Below are positions 12,871 through 25,193 of a DNA stretch of 64,000 nucleotides, piece by piece. Below the pieces are notes generated by a model that had not been told where the DNA came from, ran no database searches, and saw only the letters and a program-made list of their open reading frames with translations. Each line of letters opens with the position of its first letter. Position 1 is the first letter of the stretch. This stretch comes from Henckelia pumila. Lineage: Eukaryota; Streptophyta; Magnoliopsida; Lamiales; Gesneriaceae. The stretch is from the NCBI RefSeq assembly GCF_033568475.1, contig NC_133123.1:5642001-5706000 (forward strand), in the 5' to 3' direction. A program made the position numbers and the translations under genes.

Positions 12871-14368
12871 ATAATCATTTCTTTACGTACGCACATGGTA
12901 ACACGAGATTATGTATAACTTGAAACAAAAGATAATGTCGTGGATTTCAGAAATAACTTGGGTGGCTAATCTTTGCTGTCTACTGTCTACCTCACTATTA
13001 ATGTTACGCTCACGATAATAAACGTTACGGTAATGAGTAATAATTAATCAAACAACAGTAATAAAGCCTACTTAATAACATTTATCTATTTAAACACAAT
13101 TAAATCAAATCATCTTCTTTTCACAATTTACGTTCAATTTCTCAAAATCCTCACATAAATCACCCAAGTTTGTTGATATTAATATATGTATGGATAAGTC
13201 GACGCATGATAGCCAATTTATTTTTGCTTGATTTTTTTTCCCTAATTTTAAACTAATTATATAAATTTATAATCGAGAGATATTTGGAGCTGCATGCAAT
13301 GCACACGTGGGGATTCTAATTCTTTGCTTTCTTTCTGAAAAGTTCCGAAACGGACACAATTAATCCCTCGTACGAATATTGCGAACTATAGAGACAGCAG
13401 ATCATATAATTGATCCAGCCAATTTCATCGATCATTCACATCTATGCATCAGGTGCGATTAATCCCTACATGTAATTCAGCTTCTTCAATATGATCACAT
13501 ATTATTAATTAATCGTGGGAAATCTTTGGTTGTTGCTAATATTTGCTGAGATATGAATGGATTGGATTTGATCTTAGATTGATGTAAATTTATGATGCCT
13601 TGCATAATTTGAGTAATGATTTCGAAAGCCGATTCCTACCGCCAAAAAAATACTTTTTTTTTGGATATGAATAGGAATATGATTGGTTTCAATAGAAGGT
13701 GAAATTTGATTTTTAGGGATTGAGTTTTTTAAAATTATTTTTAATTTTTATTCGAGGGTCTGCGGCTGCAGGTTTCCATACTACTGGCATTCTGTTTTTT
13801 AAGTTATGTACACCTTCATGAAAACAGGAATAAGTTATGACACAAAGTAGAACTTGTAATAACAGTATAATACCTCTTGATGCAGGTTTTTGGCTGTGAA
13901 CAGCTAACGGTGTTCACGAGGCAGACGAGGTGATCGTTATAAGTATAATTCGACATACACTTTTGGTATTAGTTAGGAGTTCTTTTATGAACATTGTAGC
14001 GCTATTAATTTTAAATTGCTAATGACATTGTCTCTGCACTTTTCTCTTCATGTATGCATCATAATATAGGAATGGAAGTGTTATAGTTTCCAACATTGTT
14101 TGAGTTTTTCGATCCCATGGACATTTCTCATCCTCAATCTTGTTCTTAGTGACCGAGAATTCGATAATTCATGATAAGAAATTTAGAGGTTGCTCTAAGA
14201 TTGTTCAATTGCCAGCTCCGATTTTCCTTAAATTCCATAAATCCTTTTCGGCTTGTCGTCGTCTGCATGACCACTAAGTTATTTTACAGCAATGAACCTG
14301 TTTAAACCGGTGTATGTATGAAAGAATATTTTTTGCCCTGATACAACAAAAAGTGGTTAGGCCACACG

Positions 14369-17300
14369 ATGGCATCTCCAATGAATCGCCATGGACGATC
14401 TAGTTCGACTGGATTAGCAAATATGAAGAGGCCACAGAACACAAAAGCAGCAGCTCAAAGACTTGCTCAAGTTATGGCTCATCAACCTGCAGATGATGAG
14501 GATGATGACAATGACTTGTATGGTTTTGAACCTGGTATCTCGTCAGTTGGCATAAGACTTGGAGGTGGAAGGCAAACGAAAAGTCATTCTCCGATGGTAA
14601 AAACCTTTATCAATAATATTTTTGTTTCATTCACTATCATTTGGTAAGGGACAGACCCAGGATTTCATTTAAAATGTGAGAGAGATGGGTCTCAGGAGAC
14701 TATTCAGTAGTCTGTGGAGGGGAAGAAACTTTCACTTGAAGAATTTATACTTTTTTTCTTTTTTTCGAGGGGAAGTGATATTGAATGATAGAATTTCCAA
14801 TAAGCACCTAATATAAACTATTTCATGTTGCTATTTAGTCAGTTCGCACCTCGCAAGAACAACCACCATCTACACGTTCAACAATCAGTGCTCGAGCATC
14901 TACAAATGCTAGTTCGGTGGAGCAGCAGCGTTCTGCACGTTCAACATCAGGTACTAGAGTATCCGCAACTCTCAGCTCAATAGAACAACAGCCTTCATCA
15001 GCTCGCTCATTACCTTTTCTTCGACCATCAAATCTAAAGCCTATTGACCTGCCAACACCTATTCTTTCTACAATACCAAGTAGTTCATTTCAGCCCATAG
15101 AATCGGTGGAAGAAACACAACCACTTTCTGCTCGATCTAACATCACTGGAAGATCAGCTTCTTACTCTAGTCTCTCGGAACAGCCCCCATCTGCTCGTTT
15201 TGGATCAGCTGATCATCCATCCTTAGTGATCAAGACCGCTTCCACGGTGCCTCGAAGTGTACCAGTATCAAATAAGCCAGAGGTCTCAGGAGTCCCTGTA
15301 GAGACTAAATCTGCTAAATCCAAGGACAAAAGGTACTTAAATTGATAAATATCACGTCAAAAGACCTCTTACTCTAGTTTATTTTTCACTCACCCTATAT
15401 CTTCTACATTGTTTTTTAAAAAACTGTTGAGTACCGAAATTTATTTAGATGTTCTGCATCTATGTATTCAATGATAATTGACCTGCCAATCACCAGGTTA
15501 TCTCTAGACTTTGGAACTTTCAAATATAAAGAGCCTAGTGAGCAGCAGTCGTCTTCTGCTCTACAAGACGAGGTACTTTTACTTACACCAAATTGATTCC
15601 ACCTGAGATAACGGGCAAGTGCATTTATACCTTTCAGAAAGGAACGATGTATGGAAGTGTTCTTGCAATTAATGTATTTGTTTGTTTATATTTGTTATAA
15701 GAATGTAGTTATGCATATACACGAAATATTTTCCTTTAAAAAGGTCGGTTGCTTCATTGACAACTGTTGATCAAAACTGCAGCTTGACATGCTTCAGGAA
15801 GAAAACGATAATCTATTGGAAAAGGTGATGCATTTTGCCTTTTCGTTGATGACTTGTGAATAGTTTATCACTTATTGCAAGTTTAGTTTCACATGAAACT
15901 GGAATAGTTTCCATATCACATCAGCAGTTAGAATCTCAATGTAACCACTGGTCTTCAGCTGCGAATTACAGAACGAAAGTGTGAGGAATCGGAAGCAAGA
16001 ACCAGGCAGCTCGAGAAACAGGTAACTTTGAAAGTGTACTCAAGGTCTATATTTAATGTTTCCTTGGGGGAAATGTGAAATGCCTCTACCTAGCTTTTGA
16101 CTAATGTGTTTCTACGGCTACAAAAGACATCGTCTCAGTAATGAAGAACCGTGTAATGGTTTTTTGCCTGTAACTTCAAAACCTACAAACTTGGGGTTTT
16201 ATTTGATTGATAAATCATGACCTTGTGTAGATTGCATCTCTGGGAGAAGGAGTATCTTTAGAAGCTCGGCTTTTGAGCAGGCAAGTTTTGAATTGGGAAC
16301 TTTTACCAAAGATGGTTGATTCAGTTCTAATTGTTTTTTTTGCTTTATACCAATTCTGCAGGAAGGAAGCCGACCTTCAGAAACGAGAGGTCTGTAAGAT
16401 AGCAACTACCAACTTCTAATGATTTGTTTTTGTGATTGGATATTAGTGAGCATCAGCTTTCCATCCATGATAGTCAGTATCACAACTTATGCCAAAACGT
16501 ATTCATTAAATCTTAATAAAAGGTCAAGGCTTGATGCTTTTGCTCATTCTGTTTTACATGGACAAGTAATTTTTGTTCTTCGTATCAATTGCCTCAGGCT
16601 GCTCTTAAAGTTGCTGCACAAAGCTATGGTGGAGGAGGCGAGGAGATTGCAGCGCTTCGATTAGAAGCCGAGGTATTAAGAATCTCAATGTCTACCTTGT
16701 TTATGATTTTTTTGTTCATAAATTTCGCAATAGTCACAAGGATACTGAAATAAATTCCAATTATATTCCAAATATTATTACCATGATATTCTTACAAGGC
16801 TGCAAGGGATGAAGCTACATTGGCTTTGGAGCAGCTCCACGATGTCCAAAATGAAGTTAAATCGCTTCGAACAATTACACAAAGAATGATATTGATTCAA
16901 GAAGAGACGGTATCTACCAATTGTGAAACATCTCGATGCTCTTACGTTGCACTATTTTATCCATACATATGTAATTGACAGTCTCTTAAATTAGGAAGAG
17001 GTTGTCCTGAAGCGATGCTGGCTTGCTCGATGCTGGAGCATATGCCTTCGCCATGGTAATTTTAGTCCACTCACATTCTTTCTACCACTACATGGTTGGG
17101 CCTATTTAAGACACCAACTAGGATACATGACAGGATTCTGAAAAAGCAGGTTATGGTGGAATAGATCACCAAAAGAAATCTTGAATTTTAATTGGAAAAT
17201 TATTGTAGGAATTTAAATTTGAAATAAAATCTCAGGTATTTATGCGGAACTTGCGGGATCGAGATACGAATATTGGTCCTCCTTTGCCTCTCGTCCTGTT

Positions 17301-18846
17301 GAAGTTATATTAGCTGCTGGACAGAAAGCAAAAGATGAAACTTCACAGAGTATGTTCCATTTGCTGGACAGAAAGCAAAAGATGTTAACTAGCTAGATTA
17401 ATTTCATGCAAACTTCTCTCAACTGTATATTACTTTTGTCAACTTGCAGTGAACATTGAGTTTGAAGAAAGGGAGAAGGTTGTACAAGACACAAATGGCA
17501 TTTCGAAAAAAGCTTGTGTTGAAAGCATGCTTTTAGTTGAGAAAGGTCTTAGGGAACTGAACTCACTTAAGGTTCTTCTCAAAAGTTTAACAGCTATGTA
17601 TTGAAATTTCCGCACTTCTTCAAGATTATATTTATTCGTTACTCAGGATTTTTATTGATGTTTGTAAAGAATGTTTGAAAATTTGATCTGTCGTCTGTGG
17701 AAACAAATACAATTGATCACGCCTGAAATCTCTTATTTTCAACCTCGAGTAGAATGAAGTTTTTTACTTTTACAAAAGGAAAAGGAAAAGAATGAATTTT
17801 GCCGCTGTTTCTGATGATTTTTAATATTTTGTTTCCAAGGTAGAAGAGGGAATAGCAATATCAATGGCCCTAAAGCGTCGCCCAAGTGTCGCAAAATCTA
17901 ATGTTAATGGTATGAAATCTCGACCTCTTTCGACTGAATCTTTATCCTGTGGATGAATATTATCAAACTTGTATCTGATCTCATCCCTATCTTGGTAGAA
18001 CAAATTAAATTGTCTCCTCATATTTTAATTGTAATCCAATTAATGTCATTTTATAACACAGTCTAACAAGGAAAGTTGATGCAAATATTTCTGATAATGC
18101 CCTCTTTTTTTTGTCACTATAGATGAATTAAAGCTATCTAGTGAGGGTCAATATTATTCAGAAGCATTTGGTAAGTCCTTTTCTCCAAAAATTTTCAAGA
18201 TATTACTACTTTAATTAATTAAGAACTCATGCTTTGTTTCAGAACTGAGCCAAGAAGAGTCTGAAGACGTTCTTCTTAAACAGGTAACCTTAAATGAAAC
18301 CAATTTCTGTAATCTGGAATGATTATAGTTATCTACCGCACATTCGGTTCTCGGGATCATGGCCAGTCAGCCAGATTGATTATACTGTAATATTAGGCTT
18401 GGCTGACATATTTTTGGAGAAGAGCAATGAATCATGGACTGGAACCTGACATCGCGGAAGAGAAACTTCGGTTCTGGATCAACAAATCCAACAAGCTGCT
18501 AAATTCACATGATGCTGTGGATGGTACTAACTTTGATACCTCTCGTTTTTGTATTTGTTCCTTTTTCATGTTTTCCTTATAAGTTTATATTGAAATATGA
18601 ATGTTTCTTTTGTTTTCTACGCGACACAAATGGTATACGTCAATCCACGTCTCTTGAATAATCATGCATGCATGATGGAAGTATTAATGGTGCCTTCATG
18701 TAGTGTTCGAATTCATCGGTCTTGCTTGTAATGTCGCAGTCGAGCGTGGTCTGATGGAGCTCCGGAGGTTAGGACTGGAGACCAAGTTATGGGAAGAAAC
18801 TCGTAGATTGATTAATGATCAAGATTGCAACCAAAAAAGCTCCTAG
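14369..18846 (+). CDS. SCD2: Coiled-coil protein, STOMATAL CYTOKINESIS DEFECTIVE 2 (SCD2) type
   Basis: Homologue of Arabidopsis SCD2, which works with the DENN protein SCD1 in clathrin-linked trafficking, cytokinesis and cell expansion. Exons: 14369-14596, 14839-15332, 15497-15572, 15783-15824, 15959-16021, 16231-16280, 16362-16389, 16598-16672, 16799-16909, 16995-17055, 17236-17349, 17450-17571, 17840-17909, 18123-18170, 18243-18283, 18397-18523, 18740-18846 (618 aa). An acidic patch [13 protein letters not shown] (about 42-54) is followed by a Ser/Arg-rich disordered region with several imperfect EQQPSSARS repeats. Next come a coiled coil (about 190-330, from [14 protein letters not shown]) and the family C-terminus: [69 protein letters not shown]. 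Intron 6 starts with GC (AGCAG/GCAAGT). The assignment rests on the C-terminal blocks. Confidence 0.92.
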
Positions 18847-20362
18847 AAACAGAATTCTACGTCCACATATCTCAGGACATGCCTGTAAGTAGGACAATTT
18901 TTTTGGTCTCAATTTAGGCAATCTCTTATAATTTTTGGTTTATCTGGTTATCAGTAAATTTATCATTTCATGGCAAAGTTTTTTTATTGGTTTTTTTTTT
19001 TTGAGCAAATGGCAAAGGTACTTGAATCATCCGTTACAATTCCTTTTATTTGAAAATATGTACTAGAGAAATTTTTACCGAGATTTTTCATTATTTTAAA
19101 AATAATGATGGTTAGCCTTTTCTCATTATAGTGTCGGTTATTTTTACTAAGAATATTCATTATTCTATGCATCGTTTATTAACCTTTTCTACGTATATTG
19201 TTATAGTAAAATTATTATTTATTTTTGTTTGTGTAATTATAAAAATATATATAACTTTGCTTTCTTTGTTTTTACATTTTGAAGTTTTAGTCTTTCTTTG
19301 GAGGAAGGTTGAAATGGAGAGATTCAGCATTGAAACTGGGAGCACGTGTGGATCGCACGTTTTGACTGTTGCATGCATGTGTCAATTTAGATTCCAGGAA
19401 TCTCGAAGCCGAAAAGTTGAAAAGACGAACTATGTAAATGCCAAAATTATTCAAATAAATCGAAATTATAGACCACACATTTACCATATTATATAAGAAA
19501 TTTTTATTTCATTTTTTAAGATTAAGTACCCAGTTAAGTCTATAATACACCGGAATAGATATTCAATGCTATATAGTTTTTTTTTAAACAAGTTCAATGT
19601 TGTATAGTTCAAAGTGTCTTAGAAACATGATATATAAGCTCATCAGAGTTGAAAATATATGTAGTATCTCACTTCGCCCTTAAACAAATTTTAAAGTCTA
19701 CATCTAATTTTATACATTTAATTAATTTTCATTATGACCACTTCATAACATCAATCACAAAATGACATGAAATCTGCGTACTGCACAGTATATTCATTAA
19801 TATAAAATTAAAAGTGGGAAATAAAATAAAATTAGCCTGTAAGACAAATATCAACTTGACATTTGGTCAGCAAAATTTTAATGTTGCGTTCCCACCAAGA
19901 TGTGAAGAGAACACAAACACGTAGGCGCTTGTCATTTTTTTAATAAAATCGGGCTTATAATTTGCGATATTTTTATTTTGGTTCCCTTCACAATTTTAAT
20001 TTACTAATTTGTAACATTTTTTTCATTTTTCATCTTAATATTAACGTGACACAAAAAATAATAACGTGTCGTTGGACACAAATGACGTGACGTTGCTTCA
20101 GATATTGTTTGCGTGTCTTATGTCACATCAATATTCTAATAAAAAAAAACTAAGATTGCAAAATTGTGTAAGATCAGTTGGTGGAGTAAAAATGTAACTC
20201 GATCGATAAAAGGACAACAAAAAGAAAAATGTATAAGTTACATGATCAAAATGTTGAGTTCCCCTCAAGTGTGTGTCAATGATATACCATCAAACGAAAA
20301 TTTTGATCAATTATGTATGGACTCATTCTATATCCAATTCCCAAGGTTCACATTCGCGTGTC

Positions 20363-20465
20363 TTGACTCTTGACTTAGTACTATATGGTCGTATTAGGCT
20401 GTTCCTTATATAACAATACATCGGTCAACTTCTTTGACGAATGACTATCAATCCGTACAGGTCAA
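20363..20465. promoter_or_regulatory. W-box cluster upstream of the VQ gene
   Basis: Five TTGAC cores lie in 103 bp: TTGACT at 20363-20368 and 20370-20375, TTGACC on the minus strand at 20423-20428 and 20460-20465, and TTGACG at 20434-20439. Four match the full W-box TTGAC[C/T] bound by WRKY factors. All lie upstream of the TATA-like sequence at 20472-20481. WRKY control is inferred. Confidence 0.6.
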
Positions 20466-20471
20466 ACCACG

Positions 20472-20481
20472 TATATATAAA
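20472..20481 (+). promoter_or_regulatory. TATA-like box of the VQ gene
   Basis: TATATAA in the context CGTATATATAAATTC, 160 bp upstream of ATG 20642. A second candidate lies at 20406-20413. The choice is by position relative to the W-boxes. Confidence 0.4.
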
Positions 20482-20641
20482 TTCTGCGATCTGCTACTCA
20501 TCATGAGTATCATCATTCACAAATCCCTTTTTTTAAAAAAACAAAAACAAAACAGCTCGGAGCTTGATTTTGTTCATTCATTTAGCATAGCAAAATATAA
20601 TATCTGAAAAGTACGTGAAAGGAAAGAATATATATATATCA

Positions 20642-20947
20642 ATGGCTGGGAGGCGTGGAAATATTGGAGTAAAGGTGGTGATAATCAACACGCAATATGT
20701 GGAAACTGATGCCATGAGTTTCAAGTCTGTTGTTCAAAACCTCACCGGAAAGGATTCCCATATCCACCCTGCCGCTAATTATTACTCGCAACGACAGCCG
20801 CCGCCGCCGCCGCCGGTTCGATATTCCACTGATCAAGCTGCGTGTGATGTGGCTCCATTCTTGTCACGTGGAATGTCGTTCAGGGATTTTGAATGGATGT
20901 CCAAGGACATGCCTCCACTCGATGAACTGTTGCAAGCTTTACGATGA
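20642..20947 (+). CDS. VQ-motif protein (VQ1/VQ10-like)
   Basis: Small intronless gene, 101 aa, for a plant-specific transcriptional co-regulator. The VQ motif FKSVVQNLTGKDS (about residues 28-40) fits FxxxVQxhTG, the WRKY-binding core. It is preceded by VKVVIINTQYVETDAMS, typical of the Arabidopsis VQ1/VQ10 group. A poly-proline run (CCG codons) follows, then a C-terminal FRDFEWMSKDMPPLDELLQ block. The only in-frame ATG is 20642; upstream the frame is open but has no ATG. The size is normal for VQ1/VQ10. Small VQ genes are usually intronless and stress- or hormone-induced, and the upstream W-boxes fit that. The exact orthologue is uncertain. Confidence 0.93.
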   Translation: MAGRRGNIGVKVVIINTQYVETDAMSFKSVVQNLTGKDSHIHPAANYYSQRQPPPPPPVRYSTDQAACDVAPFLSRGMSFRDFEWMSKDMPPLDELLQALR

Positions 20948-21097
20948 TTTGAAGTATAACAATTTCTTGTTCGATTATTTCTGTTGCCATTGTATCTCAA
21001 TGCTGCGGTTTTTATATATATACATGTAATGATAATTATTATTAATGTCGTTGGTGGTGGTAGAATTGTGAACAAAGTTTTCCTTGAATTAAAACAT

Positions 21098-21422
21098 GGG
21101 GAAAATTGCATATATCATTCTTGTGAAATCTCGGGATCGTTGTTAACTTCCTATGAAATTTTTTTAAGCTAATAACCCCCGTTGATTCTAGATTTATAGC
21201 ATACACACCCCTTCTGGCTAAAAATGACAAAAAATGCCCTTGATTTTTATGAACTCTTTAATTTATCATTTATTTATGTAGGGGTATTTTCGTCATTTTT
21301 TAGCTGGAAATGGTGTGTATGCTATAAATGTAGAATCACAGGGGGTTATTAGCTTAAAAATATTTCATAGAGAGTTATCAGCAAACCCGAAATTTCGCAA
21401 AGGTAATATATGCAATTTTCCC
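21098..21422. mobile_element. Foldback MITE with long terminal inverted repeats (Mutator-like)
   Basis: The left end GGGGAAAATTGCATATAT is mirrored at the right end (reverse complement AGGGAAAATTGCATATAT). The arms stay alignable for about 140 bases each, including AAGCTAATAACCCCC and TTTATAGCATACACACC, leaving only a short centre. It is flanked by TAAAACAT at 21090-21097 and 21423-21430, an 8-bp (possibly 9-bp) target duplication. Long arms and GGG-AAA ends point to a Mutator-like foldback element; hAT is the alternative because of the 8-bp flank. No coding capacity. Confidence 0.8.
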
Positions 21423-23846
21423 TAAAACATATTTATCATCTCACGTATATATATATATAGGTAATATATACAAATGGAAATTAAATAGGTTAAGTTAAAG
21501 TGGCCTACACCACATTTAAGTACAAATTACTCTAAGGTTAAGTTCAGATTGAATCCTTGATTTGTATCTTATTTCTTTTTCAATTCTTATAGAATTTGGA
21601 ATTTTGAAACCTCCATCACTTGTCAATCAAATCTTCCAATAACCACAACGAGTTAACTTCATCGAATCCTATCACCGAAGATCGATCGATATAATTATTA
21701 ATTAATTTGATCATAGAAATGTGATAAACAAAACGTTATATTATGAAAAAACATAACTTAATACTTATTTAAATTCGTTTGAGACCTTTTAGCATGCCAT
21801 GCATTCATGTCAATGATGTGGCATGGACATTATCTGATCAAATCTATAAATTTGGTCATCTTCTTCGAAATCAAATTAAATTGAAATATAAAAATGTTAG
21901 TATTTAATTTATGGAAACCGATAACGGGTTGTTAGTATACCGTTGCGAACAGATGATCAGATGGAAATAGAGTAGGAATGTTGAATTTAACTAAATTTAG
22001 TTGGACTAATATTCATGTGATGTTTATTTAAGGGAAGCTATTGGCCATTAGGCTTTGTTTGGTTTGGCAGGGGACCATACCCTAAACTCCATGACACGTA
22101 TCAGATAAAAAGTACTAAACTATTAATCCCCAATTCAACTCACGGGCGTAGCGGATGGACCAAACACATATCTATATATATACAGTACACACACATATAT
22201 AAAGGCCATTTTCTTCTTTATATATATCATCCATTCTTATATTATAGTCTCCGAGGAAAAATATAATAAAATCGCAGATTATTGTCACTAAAGTTGTGCC
22301 AATTATGATGCAAACTCATTTGAACTTAAAGCATCTCTTCTAGACGAGAGAGGTCAAGTCATAAAGTTTTTTGGCGACAAACTTATGATTTTGTGGATTC
22401 GGCTAATATAATAAAAATTTCTTCGTTGTTTCAAATTTTATTTAATGTTTTTCATAAAAAAAATATTATTTAAAATCTTTATTGGTAATCTATTGTTTCT
22501 ATAGATGTACTCGTATTGCCTAAAGTCGTGATGCGGTATGACTAAAAATGGAGACCAACTTGCATGCTAAAATTTACCATCCAAAACTTGGGGCAGTCAT
22601 ATTATATTCCACTTAACATTAATTTGTAATGAATTCTCCAATTTTCAGCTAATTAATTCCCGTTAAATTTCGTTGACAGATCTAGTGGAAGTAATAATTT
22701 AGTTTTTGAGTAAATTAAATATATTCTTAATGGGTATAATTACTAATTAGGTCCCTTGAAAAAAATAAAATTCACAAGAGGTAGTGGGAAGTGGGAACGT
22801 TACCACGACCTTGAAAATTAAACATGTCGATTCATGAATCGACATTTTAAAATAACAATGTAAAAATTAAATGTTATCTACTCACGGGTTCCGTTTTATA
22901 ATTAAAGTTTTCAAAATAATAATATTAGGATACACTAAAATTTTTAAAAAAAACTTGGAGGTGTGTATAATATATTGATGCAATACATAGAGTAAAATAT
23001 AACCCATTTTTTCATGTTGATCATATTGAGAGATTTTTTGTACCGAATGGGACGCATGTAATAAACAAGAGGACACTAAAAATGGAAAAATAAATAAATA
23101 AAGGAAAGAAATAGAAGGGGACAATAGAAGTGAATCTTAGTTTGTTGCTCGGATAAGCAACTTGAATTGGTCAGTTTGCTTTTTCAGGCTACATACAAGC
23201 AGCTGGCGTATGTTGGCAGAAGAATAATTGCTACAAAAATGGAATTTTTATTTTCAATTTTCTATTGTTCCTTCGTAGCTTTTCCCTTTATATTTCTTGG
23301 TTTTTTACCAACATTTTTTTGCTTTCATCCTTGGCTAAGAATGTCCTTGGGATTTACAAATTTAATTTAATAGAAGGGGGAGCATGCATGACTACCAAGT
23401 GATACTTTTATTTAAAATAAATAGAAGAATTATTGTATTTTGAATTTATAGTATTGAGATTTACTCAATATTTATAATTTGTGTAGTCCTTTTATAAAAA
23501 AAATCTCAAGTATATTGTCAACTTCCCAATTCGTTTCAACTTTTTTAGGATAAAAACACGTTGATATTGATATTGAAAAGTTGACTTCTTCTTTTTAAGT
23601 ACACATGTACATCTTGAAGAATTTGACCAATTTTTATTTTGTTTTTTTTTCATTTAACTAATTTCAATACTGTATGGTTACAAAGTATTAATTAACTATG
23701 ACAATATAACGTCAAAATTACATTCATGCAATTTGAAAATATATGTTTCCCATAAATGGCCATGTACATTCCATTTAAGACCATGCACGAGAGTACTAAT
23801 TACACACATTACATATAATAATCAAATTCACTTGAAGTATATAAGA

Positions 23847-24187
23847 TAGTGTTTGCAATCATTAAAAAAAGTGATTGTTAGCTTTTGGCTTAAAAAAATT
23901 ATTTTTGTGTGTTTTTTAAACCTAGATTATGTGTTAGTTTATGCTTAACTTAATTGAAATTCAAAAGCTAGTCATGTGATGATTATGATTCTCCAAAAGT
24001 GATTATAATAAGATAATCATCGTTAAAATCACTCTAATCACCTATTTATCAAACACTACCCAACTTTGATTTTTAGATTTTCACACATGTTTCCAAACAC
24101 TATCAACTTTTGATTTTTCTTAACTTTTTTATAATATATAAATTAATCACTTCTACAAAAAGCACAATCTATTGCAAACACTCCCTA
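23847..24187. mobile_element. Inverted-repeat element, hAT-like MITE candidate
   Basis: The left end TAGTGTTTGCAATC is mirrored on the right by TTGCAAACACTCCCTA. Internal GTGATTGTTAGC and AATCACTTCTAC-type stretches also pair loosely. About 340 bp, no coding capacity. I could not find a convincing 8-bp flank duplication, so the ends and the family are tentative. Confidence 0.45.
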
Positions 24188-25193
24188 ATTATCAAAACTG
24201 AAATCAAGTATTTGAATTTCACCCATTTTATATTTTGTGAACGACGAGTTTAAATCATTTTATTTTAATTTATTCGGCAGCTTATACGTAGATGTACACG
24301 ATATTATATGCATGTATACATGTCCGTACGGTGTATATACTCTTTTTACCCTCTCTCGATTCTTTCCGGTTGCTCCACTCTATCCCATGGCTTCTTTCCT
24401 TTGTTTTATTCGTCAAGTTTTAAGGAAAAATGGCACAAAATTGACAGATCAATGGGTTAATTATTAAACGACAAATATCCAAACTTTCTTGTTTTACTTG
24501 GTTGAGAAAAAGAGAAGGAAAAGAATTAGCTTGTGTGTTTTCACCGAAAACTTTTAGTTTGAATCTGATGAACAAACCAAACCGAAGCCTAAAGATCCGA
24601 AATAGAACAAGAACAAAAGCAGATGGTGGATTTTCAGCGTATGCATCAGCATAATAGGTATATATATATATATATATATTTCTTATTTTATATTTTATTA
24701 TTTTCTATAGGCACCGCATAAAAATTAAGAGAGATGCATACAAATTCCATCACAAATCTCCCACCTATATATCGATTCACACGCAAAAGAGCACAGATAT
24801 CGACAACTGAGAAAAAGTTCTGATCTTGTTCCCTATTTCCCTCGTTCTTCTTTCCCTTTTCTCTTGTACAGACATGTTGATGTATCCGTGGAGGCATACG
24901 CAGTGTTGCGCTGTCTTGCTTGTTGAATTTCGTTAGGGCCGTCTTCATTTGTTCCAAGATTTCGTTTCGAGGTTTAATTATTTGATGGTGCTCTTCATTT
25001 CTCGCGTAAAATTGATGGGTTTCTCTCGTTTCTTCGAATTTTTTTTTTTAAATCTTCATATACCCGTTTTGCAGGAATTTGAGAAAGCGGAAATTGTGTT
25101 GCTTTGAAGTGACATCTTGGAGCCACAGTGTAAGATTGGGACATCTTGCTGTTGTAGAAAAAGAGCGATTGAGAAGTTTTGTGGTTTTATTCA

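Larger units (their letters stand above)
11828..14368. other. Divergent spacer between polygalacturonase and SCD2-like gene
   Basis: 2.5 kb of AT-rich DNA holding two divergent promoters. It contains a tRNA-derived SINE (about 12669-12870) and a short (TA)n run near 12390-12408. The last 900 bp before 14369 probably carry the SCD2-like promoter and leader, possibly with a 5'-UTR intron. I cannot place the transcription start. Confidence 0.6.
18847..20641. other. Spacer between SCD2-like and VQ genes
   Basis: AT-rich. The first part is the SCD2-like 3' UTR. The middle (about 19940-20110) resembles the dispersed low-GC repeat also seen near 46310-46500 and 47560-47780. The last 300 bp hold the VQ promoter with its W-box cluster and TATA-like sequences (20406-20413 and 20472-20481). 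No gene supported. Confidence 0.6.
20948..25193. other. Spacer between VQ and DA2-type genes
   Basis: 4.2 kb of AT-rich DNA without a supportable gene. It contains a foldback MITE (21098-21422), a second inverted-repeat element (about 23847-24187), a (TA)n run near 24659-24680, and the leader of the DA2-type gene from roughly 24500. The open frames inside it lack family features and codon-like composition. Confidence 0.6.

Noticed and set aside
19131-19496. 121-codon open frame after the SCD2-like gene
   Set aside because: Starts at a non-ATG codon, composition is that of AT-rich spacer, and no domain or family feature is visible.
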